NCBI GenBank assembly: GCA_003104975.1
Contig: PQAM01000009.1
Location: 19,355-83,354 of the forward strand
Length of the DNA: 64,000 bases
Source of the DNA: Candidatus Methylomirabilota bacterium
GTDB lineage: Bacteria > Methylomirabilota > Methylomirabilia > Methylomirabilales > Methylomirabilaceae
Direction: 5' to 3'
Below the pieces are notes generated by a model that had not been told where the DNA came from, searched no databases, and saw only the letters and a program-made list of their open reading frames with translations. The translations under genes and the position numbers were made by a program. Shown piece after piece: positions 15,681 through 24,606 of the stretch. How positions within the stretch are numbered: position 1 is the stretch's first letter; every line of letters starts with the position of its first letter.

Positions 15681-15756
15681 TGCCTCGCCAACCGCCGAGC
15701 GGCCGGCGTCGTTCCGCTATCGCGTCCTGATCCTGGGTGCCGATGACCGGTTCTAA
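15681..15756 (+). pseudogene. Decayed duplicate of the rlpA 3' end
   Basis: Translation in one frame gives AERPASFRYRVLILGADDRF-stop against AERLASFGYRVLILGSDDRF-stop at the true rlpA end. About 55 of 63 nucleotides agree. It lies just after the PIN toxin stop, so the toxin-antitoxin pair is bracketed by two copies of the rlpA tail. Confidence 0.8.
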
Positions 15757-15860
15757 GGATTCATGGTTGATCCGTTTCACCAGTCGTGTGTCTGTTGCTG
15801 CGTTAGCTCATACTACTGTTCTCAGGGAAAATCACGTTCATATATCCGGAATATACCCTA

Positions 15861-15889
15861 TTGAGAAATATTTTGACTTATCGTAAATA
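15861..15889 (+). promoter_or_regulatory. Candidate promoter of the chemosensory operon
   Basis: TTGAGA (15861-15866), 17 nt, TAAATA (15884-15889), in an AT-rich stretch unlike its surroundings, 75 nt ahead of the first CheW start. A near-palindrome TATATCCGGAATATA lies at 15841-15855 and could bind a regulator. Confidence 0.45.
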
Positions 15890-15963
15890 GCTATGGGAAA
15901 CTACCTATTCCAGTCATGAAGGCAGTGAGGAGCGATTCGTTCTGCGTCAACGGAGGTCACAAG

Positions 15964-16437
15964 GTGACCGTACAAGGTTCTCCGCTCCGGTTAGTTGTGT
16001 TCGGTATCGAGGGTCAGCGTTACGCCCTGCGTCTCGATACGGTGGAGCGGGTGCTGCCGATGGCGGCTGTCTCGCCGCTGCCGAAGGCGCCCTCTGTGGC
16101 GCTCGGCGTGATCAACCTGCACGGGCAGGTTGTGCCGGTTCTTGACATCCGAAGCCGCTTCAGCTTGCCGTCCTGCGACTATGGCATTACCGGACGCCTC
16201 CTGGTCGCTCGGACGCATCGGCGAATCCTGGCCTTGCCGGTGGATGAGGTCGTTGGGGTGACGGAGGTGGCCGGAGATACTGTCATGCCTCCGGGCACTG
16301 TCCTTCCCGGGATCGGGTACGTAGCGGGAATCGTCGCGCTCGCAGACGGCCTCATCTTCATCCATGACCTGGGCACCTTCCTGTCCCTCGACGAAGAGCA
16401 ATCGTTGGCCGAAGCCCTGGAGGAACGAGCAGGATGA
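15964..16437 (+). CDS. CheW-like coupling protein (WspB-like), 157 aa
   Basis: Single CheW domain: LRLVVFGIEGQRYALRLDTV, then VINLHGQVVPVLDIRSRF and LPVDEVVGVTEV. It links receptors to the CheA kinase. GTG 15964 follows GGAGG by 7 nt; an ATG at 15916 would add 16 residues without a ribosome site. First gene of a tightly packed operon; its stop overlaps the cheR start by 4 nt. In gene order it corresponds to WspB. Confidence 0.88.
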   Translation: MTVQGSPLRLVVFGIEGQRYALRLDTVERVLPMAAVSPLPKAPSVALGVINLHGQVVPVLDIRSRFSLPSCDYGITGRLLVARTHRRILALPVDEVVGVTEVAGDTVMPPGTVLPGIGYVAGIVALADGLIFIHDLGTFLSLDEEQSLAEALEERAG

Positions 16438-17792
16438 GGCTATCTGACGAGGCATGCCGGGAGATGCAGGAATTGATCGCCAGGCGGTTGGGGCTGGACT
16501 TTCCTGAGAATCGTCAGGCTGACCTCGAGCGGGGGCTCGCGCGGGCGCTCCGAGGCGCATCGATTCGGTCGCCGGACGCGTATCTGGCATGGCTGGCTAC
16601 CTTGCCGGATGAGAGTCCGGAGTGGAGGCGGCTGGCCGACCACCTTACGGTGGGCGAAACCTACTTCTTCCGCGACCCGGGCTGCTTTGAGGCGCTGGAG
16701 CAGCAGGTCCTTCCCTCCCTTATTGCCGAACGCCGGTCGGCGGGTAACCTCAGGCTCCGGTTCTGGAGCGCCGGATGCGCCACCGGCGAAGAGCCGTACT
16801 CTCTCGCCATCCTGCTGGATCGCTTGCTCCCAGACCTCGCGGATTGGTCGCTGACGATTCTGGCGACAGACATCAATTCGGAGGCTCTGGAGGTGGCCCG
16901 GCGAGGGGTATATCGGCAGTGGCCGCTCCGCGAAACCCCTTCATGGGTTCGGGATCGATACTTCTACCGCCACGAAACAGAGGCGTATGAGGTAGACCCA
17001 AGGATTCAACGAATGGTCAGTCTTGCCCCGCTTAACCTGGCCGAGGATGGGTATCCGGCCGTCGTCACCAATACCACCGCTATGGATCTGATCCTTTGTC
17101 GCAACGTCCTGATGTACTTTACCGACGAGGCCCAACGGGCGTGCGTCACGCGTTTGCAACGGGCGCTTGTACCCGGAGGATGGCTAGTCGTCGGTCCGGC
17201 TGAAGCCTCTACCGATCTGCTCAGCCCGCTGGCCCCCGTGACCTTCCCCAACGCCATCTTGTATCGGAAGGAGCAGCCATCGGCTAGCAGCCATCAGCCA
17301 TCAGCTTTCGTCCCCTCGCCCCCATTTGCTTTTCCCCAACCCCTATCCCCCAACTCCCAACCCCCGTCTTCTGCTCCCCAACCCCTATCCCCCAACCCCC
17401 AGCCCCTGCTCGAGCGCGCGCGAGCGTTGGCCGATCAAGGCAACCTGGAGGAAGCCTACCATTTGTGTAAGACCGCGCTGGCGAAGGATCAGCTTGACCC
17501 CGAAGCCCACCTTCTTTTGGCTGCGATCTGTCAGGAACGAGGGGAGATCTCCGAAGCGCTTGAAACGCTCCGTCGGGTTATTTACCTGACGCCGGATTCG
17601 GCGTCGGCCTACTTCCTCATGGGGAGCCTGCTGCTGCGACAGGGGAAGCGCGGCCAGGGACGGCGATCCATGGAGACGGTGGTGAGCCTCTTACAGACCG
17701 TTCCCGGCCATGAGACAGTGGCGGGCAGTGCCGGCCTGACGGCGGGTCGGCTTCTGGAGACCGCCCGGGCGTATCTGGAGTTGTCCGCATGA
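16434..17792 (+). CDS. CheR methyltransferase with C-terminal TPR (WspC-like), 452 aa
   Basis: SAM-dependent receptor glutamate methylase. Residues 1-60 form the CheR N-terminal helical domain. LRFWSAGCATGEEPYSLAIL is the SAM-binding motif, with ILATDINSEALEVARRGVY and DLILCRNVLMYF following. Residues about 280-325 are a Pro/Ser/Gln linker encoded by C-rich repeats (CCCCTATCCCCCAAC type, 17270-17409). Residues 326-452 are TPR repeats. CheR-TPR is the WspC architecture. Overlaps both neighbours by 4 nt. Confidence 0.92.
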   Translation: MRLSDEACREMQELIARRLGLDFPENRQADLERGLARALRGASIRSPDAYLAWLATLPDESPEWRRLADHLTVGETYFFRDPGCFEALEQQVLPSLIAERRSAGNLRLRFWSAGCATGEEPYSLAILLDRLLPDLADWSLTILATDINSEALEVARRGVYRQWPLRETPSWVRDRYFYRHETEAYEVDPRIQRMVSLAPLNLAEDGYPAVVTNTTAMDLILCRNVLMYFTDEAQRACVTRLQRALVPGGWLVVGPAEASTDLLSPLAPVTFPNAILYRKEQPSASSHQPSAFVPSPPFAFPQPLSPNSQPPSSAPQPLSPNPQPLLERARALADQGNLEEAYHLCKTALAKDQLDPEAHLLLAAICQERGEISEALETLRRVIYLTPDSASAYFLMGSLLLRQGKRGQGRRSMETVVSLLQTVPGHETVAGSAGLTAGRLLETARAYLELSA

Positions 17793-18400
17793 GTGAGACA
17801 CGACAGGCGATCGACTGGCAGGAGATCTACTCCAGGCTGGCGCAGACACGGAGGCATCTCGAAACCAGCGAACGTCGTTCTCTTGACGAGGTCGAGCGGA
17901 TTTTGAGGGATCGGGCTTTCGTGTTGGCGCAGCCGTTGCCGGAGGTCCAGAGCCCGCGAGAGCTCCTCGACATGCTGGTCTGCGCTATTGCGCGAGAGCA
18001 GTACGGAATTGAAATGGCGTTCGTCCTGGAGGTGATCCCCTTCCGGGAGCTGACACCGGTGCCCTGCGCACCGCCGTTTCTGCTCGGTGTAGTCAACCAC
18101 CGCGGCCGGATCCTTCCAGTCTTAGACCTCCGAAGGTTGCTCGAGCTGCCGGGACAAAAGGACACCGAGGCGGGCCAAATCGTGGCGGTCCAGGCCGTGG
18201 GGATGACACTAGGAATCTCTGCCGACAGCATGGTGGGCACGGTCCAAGTTGCGCTGCAAGACGTGTCACTGCCTCCGGTCACCCTCACAGGCGAGCGTCA
18301 CAAGATCGTCAGAGGCGTGACGAAGGAGATGGTGGCGGTGCTGGATCTCGAGGCGCTGGCTCGAGACCCGCGGATCACAGTCAACGAAGAGGTCACATGA
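17789..18400 (+). CDS. CheW-like protein with N-terminal extension (WspD-like), 203 aa
   Basis: An N-terminal helical extension of about 60 residues (DWQEIYSRLAQTRRHLETSE) precedes a CheW domain (EQYGIEMAFVLEVIPFREL, LLGVVNHRGRILPVLDLRRL, GISADSMVGTVQV). The longer second CheW matches WspD. ATGA overlap with cheR; ends 27 nt before the receptor gene. Probably couples the same receptor and kinase as the first CheW. Confidence 0.88.
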   Translation: MSETRQAIDWQEIYSRLAQTRRHLETSERRSLDEVERILRDRAFVLAQPLPEVQSPRELLDMLVCAIAREQYGIEMAFVLEVIPFRELTPVPCAPPFLLGVVNHRGRILPVLDLRRLLELPGQKDTEAGQIVAVQAVGMTLGISADSMVGTVQVALQDVSLPPVTLTGERHKIVRGVTKEMVAVLDLEALARDPRITVNEEVT

Positions 18401-18427
18401 CGGGGCCTCTTCAGGAGGAGATGGAAG

Positions 18428-19927
18428 ATGAGATGGACAGTCGGTCAGCGGATTGCGGTCGGATATGCGGTGATTCTACTGCTCCTGGCGGTGATCGCGG
18501 GCGCCGGCATCTATGCGCTTCCGCGTACGGCTGATACGTTCTTCAGCGCGGTGCGCCAGCAGGAGCAGAGCCTCGAGGCCCTGCGTGCCGACGAACGGCT
18601 CACCTCAGCGAATGCGAACTTCCTCCGCTATCTCCTCACCGGGGACCAGAAGTTCCTAAAGGTGATGGAGGACAGACTTTCGAGCGGCCGCCGGAGCCTC
18701 ACAGCGCTCCGCGACGCAAGCACCACTTCAGCATTGAAAAGCGAGTGGGAGGAGGTGCTGGGTCTCGTGACGTTGCTTGACCAAGGGCAGAATGCGGCGA
18801 TTGCAGCCAAGGCGGCCCGTCGAGAGGCCGAGGCGCTCCGTATCGGTGCAGAACGGGTGTACCCGATACGTGAACGGCTGTCATCCTTGATTGACCGCCT
18901 TGTCGCTTCCGACCGGGCTCGTGCCAAAGAGGCCGCACAGTCGGCGGCCGCGGCGGCCTCTCGCGCCTTCTGGGTCATCGTCTTCGTGTCGGCGTTCGCG
19001 CTGGCCGCCGGGGTCGTGATCGCCTGGGCGTCCGCTCGTTCCATCATCGGTCCCTTGCGCGACGCCATTGCGATGTTGGGTTCTGCATCCTCAGAGATTG
19101 TTGCCTCGACGACCCAGCAGGCGTCGGGCACGGCCGAAGAGGCCACTGCGGTCCAGGAGACCGCGACGACCGTGGACGAGGTCAAGCAGACCGCGCAGGT
19201 GTCGGCTCAGAAAGCGCGAGCGGTGACGGACGCCGTGCAGAAAACGGCCCAGGCCTCTCAAGAGGGGCGGGGGGCGGTGGAAGCAGGCATCAAGGGGATG
19301 CAGGAGCTGAAGGCGCGGATGGAGGCGATCGCGGAGCGGATTCTGGCCTTGAGCGAGCAGGGTCAGGCCATCGGTGAGATCATCGCCGTCGTCAACGATC
19401 TGGCTGAGCAGTCGAACCTGCTGGCGGTGAACGCGGCGATTGAGGCGGCCAAGGCCGGCGAAGCGGGGAAGGGGTTTGCGGTGGTGGCGGCCGAGGTGAA
19501 GGCGTTGGCCGAGCAGTCCAAGCAGGCCACCGCACAGGTGCGCGGCATCCTGAACGAGATCCAGCGGGCGACGCAGGCAGCGGTCATGGCGGCGGAGCAG
19601 GGGGTCAAGACCTCGGATGCCGGGGTCGGGATGGCCGGTCGAAGCGGCGAGGCGATCCGGTTGCTGAGCGAGGGCTTGACCGAATCGGCGCAGGCGGCGC
19701 AACAGATCCTGGCCTCCGCCCAACAGCAGGCGGCGGGGATGGATCAGGTGGCGATCGCGATGCAGAACATCCGGCAGGCCTCCACGCAGAACATGGCTTC
19801 CACCCGACAAGTAGAACAGGCGGCCCAGAACCTGAATGAGCTGGCCCAGCGGCTGAGCACGCTGATTTCGGGGAACGGCGCCGGTGGGCGGCTGCCGGTC
19901 AGCCGTCGGCTCCATGCCGAGGACTGA
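18428..19927 (+). CDS. Methyl-accepting chemotaxis protein (WspA-like), 499 aa
   Basis: Membrane receptor: TM1 ([20 protein letters not shown]), an extracytoplasmic helical domain of about 150 residues, TM2 ([20 protein letters not shown]), a short linker without a clear HAMP consensus, then a cytoplasmic coiled coil. The signalling tip is [20 protein letters not shown], the kinase-contact hairpin. It is the only receptor in the cluster. By position and topology it corresponds to WspA, which senses surface contact or envelope stress; the stimulus here is unknown. AGGAGG precedes the ATG. Confidence 0.92.
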   Translation: MRWTVGQRIAVGYAVILLLLAVIAGAGIYALPRTADTFFSAVRQQEQSLEALRADERLTSANANFLRYLLTGDQKFLKVMEDRLSSGRRSLTALRDASTTSALKSEWEEVLGLVTLLDQGQNAAIAAKAARREAEALRIGAERVYPIRERLSSLIDRLVASDRARAKEAAQSAAAAASRAFWVIVFVSAFALAAGVVIAWASARSIIGPLRDAIAMLGSASSEIVASTTQQASGTAEEATAVQETATTVDEVKQTAQVSAQKARAVTDAVQKTAQASQEGRGAVEAGIKGMQELKARMEAIAERILALSEQGQAIGEIIAVVNDLAEQSNLLAVNAAIEAAKAGEAGKGFAVVAAEVKALAEQSKQATAQVRGILNEIQRATQAAVMAAEQGVKTSDAGVGMAGRSGEAIRLLSEGLTESAQAAQQILASAQQQAAGMDQVAIAMQNIRQASTQNMASTRQVEQAAQNLNELAQRLSTLISGNGAGGRLPVSRRLHAED

Positions 19928-19942
19928 GTTCGTGATAACCAC

Positions 19943-22159
19943 ATGACGGCGAGTCGGAACCAAGAAATCAAGGCGCGGCTGCTGGCCACGTTTCGGGTGG
20001 AGGCCGAAGAGCACTTGCAGGCGATCACGACGAACCTCCTGGCCTTGGAAGGGGGTCCGCCGCCTGCTCAGACCCGTGAGCTGGTGGAGGCGACGTTCCG
20101 CGAGATGCACACCCTGAAAGGCGCCGCCCGCTCTGTGAGCCTGATGGATGTGGAGGCGCTCTGCCAGGCGTGTGAATCGGTCCTGAGTCAGGTTGTTCAG
20201 GGTCGCCTAGTACTCAATCGTTCGCTTGTGGATGGCGTGCAGGAGGCGGTCGATGGCGTGGCCCGCCTGCTGTCCGGACACGCCGATTCGACGACGGCGT
20301 CCGATCTGATCCGGCGCCTCGAAGAGACGGGGGATAGGGGTCGGGGGTTAGGGGTTGGTCCCCAATCCCCAACCCCCAATCTCCAACCCCCAACACCTGT
20401 CCCCTACGGGGACACCGTCCGGCTATCCACGGCCAAGCTGGATGCGCTGCTGCTGCAGGCCGAGGACCTCCTGGTCCCAAAGCTCGCTGCCGGGGAGCGA
20501 GCGCGAGAAGCACAAGGGTTGCTCGAGGCGGTGAAGCGGCTGAGAGCAGGGGATAGGGGATGGGGGTTGGGGGTTAGGAAACCATCCCCCAACCCCCATC
20601 CCCTATCCCCTGGTCTTTATGCCCCATCCCCCGCTCTTCGGGCGTTGGAGGCTCAGGCCGAGGCGCTGTGCCGGCATCTCGCCGTGGACCAACGAACGAT
20701 CGGCAGGGCGGTGGATGGTCTGCAGGAAGAGTTGCGGCAGATACGGCTGATGCCCGCTTCGACGATCCTGGATCTCTTTCCGCGGATGATTCGCGACCTG
20801 GCAAGCGAGCGCGGTAAAGAGATAGAGTGGGCGACTCAAGGCGCCGATCTGGAGGTGGATCGGAAGATCCTGGAGGCGATGAAAGAGCCGCTCATCCATC
20901 TGGTGCGAAACGCCGTTGATCACGGTATCGAGTCGTCCGAGACCCGGGCGCAGACAGGCAAGACCGGCCATGGTCGCGTCGCGGTGACCATCGCCTCACT
21001 GGAGGGCGGGCGGGTCGAGATCCGCGTGGAGGACGACGGGCGCGGGATCGATTTCGCGGGGGTCAGGGCAGCGGCCGTCCGGATCCGTGTCCTGACGGCC
21101 GAGGCGGCGGAGACCCTGACCGATGCCGAGGCAATGGAACTGATCTATCGCTCCGGCCTCAGTACGAGCCCGATTATTACCGATCTCTCCGGGCACGGCT
21201 TGGGGCTGGCCATCGTGAAGGAGCGGGTCGAGCGGCTGGGCGGCGAGATCGGGGTCGAGACGCGGGCGGGGGTGGGGACAACGGTGCGGATTATCGTCCC
21301 AGCCAGCATCGCGACCTTCCGCGGCCTTCTGGTTCGGGTCGGCGAGCAGCCGTTCCTCCTTCCGATGGAGGGGATCGAGCAGGCGATCCGGGTGGGCGCG
21401 GATGCGATCGAGCGTGTGGAGGGCCGCGAAGCGATTCGTTGGAGCGGTCATCCCCTTCCTGTCGCCCGGCTCTGCGACCTGTTGGGGCTCCCGCAGCAGC
21501 AGAACTCAGACCCTCCCCATCCCCCATCCCCTAACCTCCACCCCCCGTCATTCGGCGTCGTCGTGCAGTCCGGCGACGAACGGGCGGGACTCCTGGTTGA
21601 TGAGATCCTGGGGGAGCGGGAGGTACTGGTTAAGGAGTTCGGACCACCGCTTGTCCGGGTGAAGAACGTGGCAGGGACGGGTCTCCTGGGGGGCGGCGAG
21701 GTCGTGTTGATCCTCCGCACGGCCGATCTTTTGAAGTCAGCCCGGCGACTCTATCGCGCCCCTGCGCCCCCTGCAGAGAAGGGGGAGCAGCGTGGCCAGG
21801 CGGTCATTCTCGTGGTCGACGACTCCATTACAACGCGGACGATGGAGAAGAACCTCCTGGAGGCGGCAGGCTACCGGGTGTGCACGGCGGTGGACGGAAT
21901 GGAGGCCTGGACGCTGCTCAAGAGCGAGGAGGTCGATCTGGTGGTGTCAGACCTGGACATGCCCCGGTTGGACGGCTTTGAGCTGACGGCCCGGATCCGG
22001 GCCGACCGGAAGCTGGCCGACCTGCCGGTGGTGCTGGTGACGGCGCTCGAGTCGCGGCAAGACAAGGAACGGGGGGTTGAAGTGGGCGCCAACGCCTACA
22101 TCATCAAGTCGAGCTTTGACCAGTCGAACCTCCTCGAGATCATTGGGCGACTGATATAA
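19943..22159 (+). CDS. CheA histidine kinase with C-terminal receiver (WspE-like), 738 aa
   Basis: Domains in order: Hpt (phospho-His56 in EMHTLKGAARS), dimerisation and HATPase_c (LIHLVRNAVDHGIE N-box, VEDDGRGIDF G1, GHGLGLAIVKERV G2), a regulatory CheW-like domain, and a REC domain (VILVVDDSITTRTMEKNLL, DLVVSDLDMPRLDGF, VTALES). The CheA-REC fusion is the WspE type. Three interdomain stretches are low-complexity Pro/Ser/Asn sequence encoded by G-rich/C-rich repeats at 20329-20404, 20548-20611 and 21511-21547. The first two can fold into long hairpins. The ribosome site is weak. Confidence 0.93.
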   Translation: MTASRNQEIKARLLATFRVEAEEHLQAITTNLLALEGGPPPAQTRELVEATFREMHTLKGAARSVSLMDVEALCQACESVLSQVVQGRLVLNRSLVDGVQEAVDGVARLLSGHADSTTASDLIRRLEETGDRGRGLGVGPQSPTPNLQPPTPVPYGDTVRLSTAKLDALLLQAEDLLVPKLAAGERAREAQGLLEAVKRLRAGDRGWGLGVRKPSPNPHPLSPGLYAPSPALRALEAQAEALCRHLAVDQRTIGRAVDGLQEELRQIRLMPASTILDLFPRMIRDLASERGKEIEWATQGADLEVDRKILEAMKEPLIHLVRNAVDHGIESSETRAQTGKTGHGRVAVTIASLEGGRVEIRVEDDGRGIDFAGVRAAAVRIRVLTAEAAETLTDAEAMELIYRSGLSTSPIITDLSGHGLGLAIVKERVERLGGEIGVETRAGVGTTVRIIVPASIATFRGLLVRVGEQPFLLPMEGIEQAIRVGADAIERVEGREAIRWSGHPLPVARLCDLLGLPQQQNSDPPHPPSPNLHPPSFGVVVQSGDERAGLLVDEILGEREVLVKEFGPPLVRVKNVAGTGLLGGGEVVLILRTADLLKSARRLYRAPAPPAEKGEQRGQAVILVVDDSITTRTMEKNLLEAAGYRVCTAVDGMEAWTLLKSEEVDLVVSDLDMPRLDGFELTARIRADRKLADLPVVLVTALESRQDKERGVEVGANAYIIKSSFDQSNLLEIIGRLI
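20329..20404. repeat. In-frame G-rich/C-rich hairpin repeat in cheA, first copy
   Basis: A G-rich half (20329-20358, GGGGATAGGGGTCGGGGG type) is followed by a C-rich half (20359-20404). It encodes the linker after the Hpt domain (roughly RGRGLGVGPQSPTPNLQPP). The frame is kept. Confidence 0.8.
20548..20611. repeat. In-frame perfect inverted repeat in cheA, second copy
   Basis: Perfect 26-bp arms at 20548-20573 and 20586-20611 around a 12-nt loop. The first arm starts AGGGGATAGGGGATGGGGG. The stretch encodes GDRGWGLGVRKPSPNPHPLS between two helices of the kinase and leaves the frame open. Confidence 0.9.
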
Positions 22160-22200
22160 GGCAGGCGTGAGGGGTAAGGGGTGAGGCGGGAGGCGGCTTC

Positions 22201-23235
22201 GTGATTCGGATAGTTGTGGCGGACGATTCGGCGACGGTGCGGGAGTATCTGGTCTACCTGCTCAGACAGGACCCCACACTTGAGGTGGTGGGCGCTGCCA
22301 AGGAGGGTCTTGAGGTTGTGGAACAGGCCGAGCGGCTGAAGCCGGACATCATCCTCATGGACGTCAACATGCCGCGACTGAACGGCTTCGAGGCGACACG
22401 ACGGATCATGGAGCGGGTGCCTACGCCCATCGTAATGGTAAGCGCCAGCTTCAGCCGCGACGAGATGGCCATGACATTTGAGGCCCTCAAGGCGGGAGCG
22501 CTCATGGTGGTGGACAAGCCCGGCGGACCCGATCATCCGAACCACGTGGAGAGTGCCCGGAGGCTGGTCGAGGCGGTCAAACTGATGGCGGAGGTGAAGG
22601 TGGTCCGGCGTTGGCGACGCGCGGAACGGCTATCGGCGGTACGAGGGATGATCGAATGGGCAACCGCCCGGCCGTGTCGGCTTATTGCAATCGGCGCGTC
22701 CACCGGCGGTCCGCCGGTGATGGCAGAGATTCTGCGTGGACTGCCGCGCGACCTAATGGTTGCCGTTCTGGTCGTCCAACATATCGTACCGGGATTCATC
22801 GGGGGATTATGCGACTGGCTCGGCATGGAGACTCGCCTGACGGTGAAGCCGGCCGAGACGGGCGAGGCGATTCGGTCCGGAACCGTCTATCTCGCCCCCG
22901 ACGGCTTGCAGATGGGGGTGACGCCGAACGGCCGAATCCGGCTGACGAAAGGGTCGGAAGGGGGGAGTTTTTGCCCCTCGGTTTCGTACCTGTTTCAGTC
23001 GGTGGCGGACAGCTATGGGCGATCGGCTGTCGGGATCCTCCTGACCGGGATGGGTCGGGACGGCGCGGACGGCCTCAAGCGGCTTCGGGACGCGGGCGGG
23101 ATGACCATCGCCCAGGATGAGGCGAGCAGTGCGGTGTTCGGGATGCCGGGGGAGGCCATCCGCCTTGGAGCGGCCGAGTACGTGCTCTCCCCGGAACAAA
23201 TCGCAGCGACGATCCGCTCCCTGGCGACCCGTTGA
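22201..23235 (+). CDS. CheB methylesterase (WspF-like), 344 aa
   Basis: N-terminal receiver (IRIVVADDSATVREYL; phospho-Asp54 in IILMDVNMPRLNGFE; VMVSASFSRDE) and C-terminal methylesterase with the catalytic Ser in AIGASTGGPP, His in VVQHIVPGFIGG and Asp in LLTGMGRDGADG. Removes methyl groups from receptor glutamates and resets the array; in Wsp systems WspF is the brake on signalling. GTG start. The 41-nt gap after cheA is a GGCGTGAGGGGTAAGGGGTG repeat. Confidence 0.93.
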   Translation: MIRIVVADDSATVREYLVYLLRQDPTLEVVGAAKEGLEVVEQAERLKPDIILMDVNMPRLNGFEATRRIMERVPTPIVMVSASFSRDEMAMTFEALKAGALMVVDKPGGPDHPNHVESARRLVEAVKLMAEVKVVRRWRRAERLSAVRGMIEWATARPCRLIAIGASTGGPPVMAEILRGLPRDLMVAVLVVQHIVPGFIGGLCDWLGMETRLTVKPAETGEAIRSGTVYLAPDGLQMGVTPNGRIRLTKGSEGGSFCPSVSYLFQSVADSYGRSAVGILLTGMGRDGADGLKRLRDAGGMTIAQDEASSAVFGMPGEAIRLGAAEYVLSPEQIAATIRSLATR

Positions 23236-23259
23236 AGGGACCGGTTGGAGGAGGTGGAC

Positions 23260-24606
23260 ATGGCGCAACGCAGGATTCTTGTCGTCGAGGATAGCCCGAC
23301 GCAGGCGGAACGAGTCCGCCTCCTACTGGAGTGCGAGGGCTACCGCGTTGAAACGGCTGCGAATGGTCGGGAGGGGCTCCGGCGGATTCAGGCGTCGCCA
23401 CCGGATATCATCATTTCCGATGTCGTCATGCCGGAGATGGACGGCTTTGCGCTCTGCCGGGCGGTGAAGTCGGCCGAGGCCACGCGTCGGATCCCCTTCG
23501 TCCTGCTGACCCAGCGGAGCGCGCCCCCGGATGTCATCCAGGGATTCGAGGCCGGCGCCGATAATTTCATCCCCAAGCCATTCGACGACGATGCGCTGCT
23601 GGAGCGCGTGCGGCGGATTTTCGAGCAGATGGACCGACAGGCGTGCGAAGGGCCGGAGCCCGAGGTGGCCCTACAGATCGGCGGCCACCGATTCGTCGTG
23701 TCGGCGCGCAAGGCACAGATCGTGGAACTGCTCCTCTTTACCCTGGAGGATCTGGCGCGGGTCAATGCGCTGCTGCAGGCGCGCGAGCGAGACCTGGAGG
23801 CCAAGGCGCGCGAGTTGGAGACCTTCGCCTACACGGTCTCCCACGACCTGAAGGCGCCGCTGCGGGGGATGGAGGGGTTTGCCAAAGCCCTGTACGAAGA
23901 CTACGCCGACCGGCTGGACGAGACGGGCCGCCACTATCTTGACATGGTCCAAGGGTCGGCCCGGCGCATGGGCGCCCTGATCGACGATCTGCTCCGCTAC
24001 TCCCGTGTCGAGCGGCGGGCGATGCGGTGGGAGCCGGTTGATCTGGAGCGGCTGCTGCACGAGCTGCTGAGGGACCGGCGGGCCGAGATCGAGAGCCGCG
24101 GCGTTCGGATCGAGGTCAAGCCGACGGTTTATCGGATCGCCGGTGAGCGGGAGGGCCTTCAGGAGGCGTTGACCAATCTGCTGGACAATGCCTTGAAGTT
24201 TACGCGGAAGACGGCGCAGCCTGTGATCACGATCACCGCCGGCGTGAAACGTGAGGCGTTAGGCGTCAGGGGACAGGACACCTCTCCTCACGCCTTACCC
24301 CTTACGCCTGACGAGAGGCACCGGGAGACAGGCGCCGGGACGCAGGAGGCAGGAGGGGGCGATTTCGTGGAAATCGCCGTCGCCGATAACGGCGTGGGGT
24401 TTGACCCACAGTACCGGGAAAAAGCATTCACCATCTTTGAGCGGTTGCACCCCCAGGACGAGTATGAAGGGACCGGGATCGGCCTGGCCATTGTCCGCAA
24501 GGTGGCGGAACGCCACGGCGGACACACCTGGGCGGACAGCGCCCCGGGACAGGGAGCGACGTTTTACCTGGCGATCCCGATTCGCAAGGAGGATTCTGAC
24601 GCATGA
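23260..24606 (+). CDS. Receiver-histidine kinase (REC-HisKA-HATPase_c), 448 aa
   Basis: REC at 1-125 (RRILVVEDSPTQAERVRLLL, DIIISDVVMPEMDGF, PKPF). A coiled coil follows, then HisKA with the phospho-His in FAYTVSHDLKAPLRGMEGF, then HATPase_c (LTNLLDNALKFTRK, VAVADNG-type IAVADNGVGFDP, EGTGIGLAIVRKV). The ATG at 23260 follows AGGAGG; a start at 23245 would lie on the ribosome site. About 38 extra residues (VKREALGVRGQDTSPHALPL onwards) sit between the N-box strand and the G1 box, encoded by repeat DNA at 24241-24360. Takes the place where wspR would be; likely receives phosphate from CheA. Confidence 0.9.
   Translation: MAQRRILVVEDSPTQAERVRLLLECEGYRVETAANGREGLRRIQASPPDIIISDVVMPEMDGFALCRAVKSAEATRRIPFVLLTQRSAPPDVIQGFEAGADNFIPKPFDDDALLERVRRIFEQMDRQACEGPEPEVALQIGGHRFVVSARKAQIVELLLFTLEDLARVNALLQARERDLEAKARELETFAYTVSHDLKAPLRGMEGFAKALYEDYADRLDETGRHYLDMVQGSARRMGALIDDLLRYSRVERRAMRWEPVDLERLLHELLRDRRAEIESRGVRIEVKPTVYRIAGEREGLQEALTNLLDNALKFTRKTAQPVITITAGVKREALGVRGQDTSPHALPLTPDERHRETGAGTQEAGGGDFVEIAVADNGVGFDPQYREKAFTIFERLHPQDEYEGTGIGLAIVRKVAERHGGHTWADSAPGQGATFYLAIPIRKEDSDA
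24241..24360. repeat. In-frame GTGAGGCG-type repeat inside a histidine kinase ATPase domain
   Basis: GTGAGGCGTTAGGCGTCAGG is followed by the complementary-type CTCACGCCTTACCCCTTACG, forming an imperfect inverted repeat in the open frame. Confidence 0.75.

Noticed and set aside
19091..20110. 339-codon minus-strand frame over the MCP gene
   Set aside because: Leu/Arg/His-rich antisense of the receptor coiled coil; no ribosome site or family pattern.
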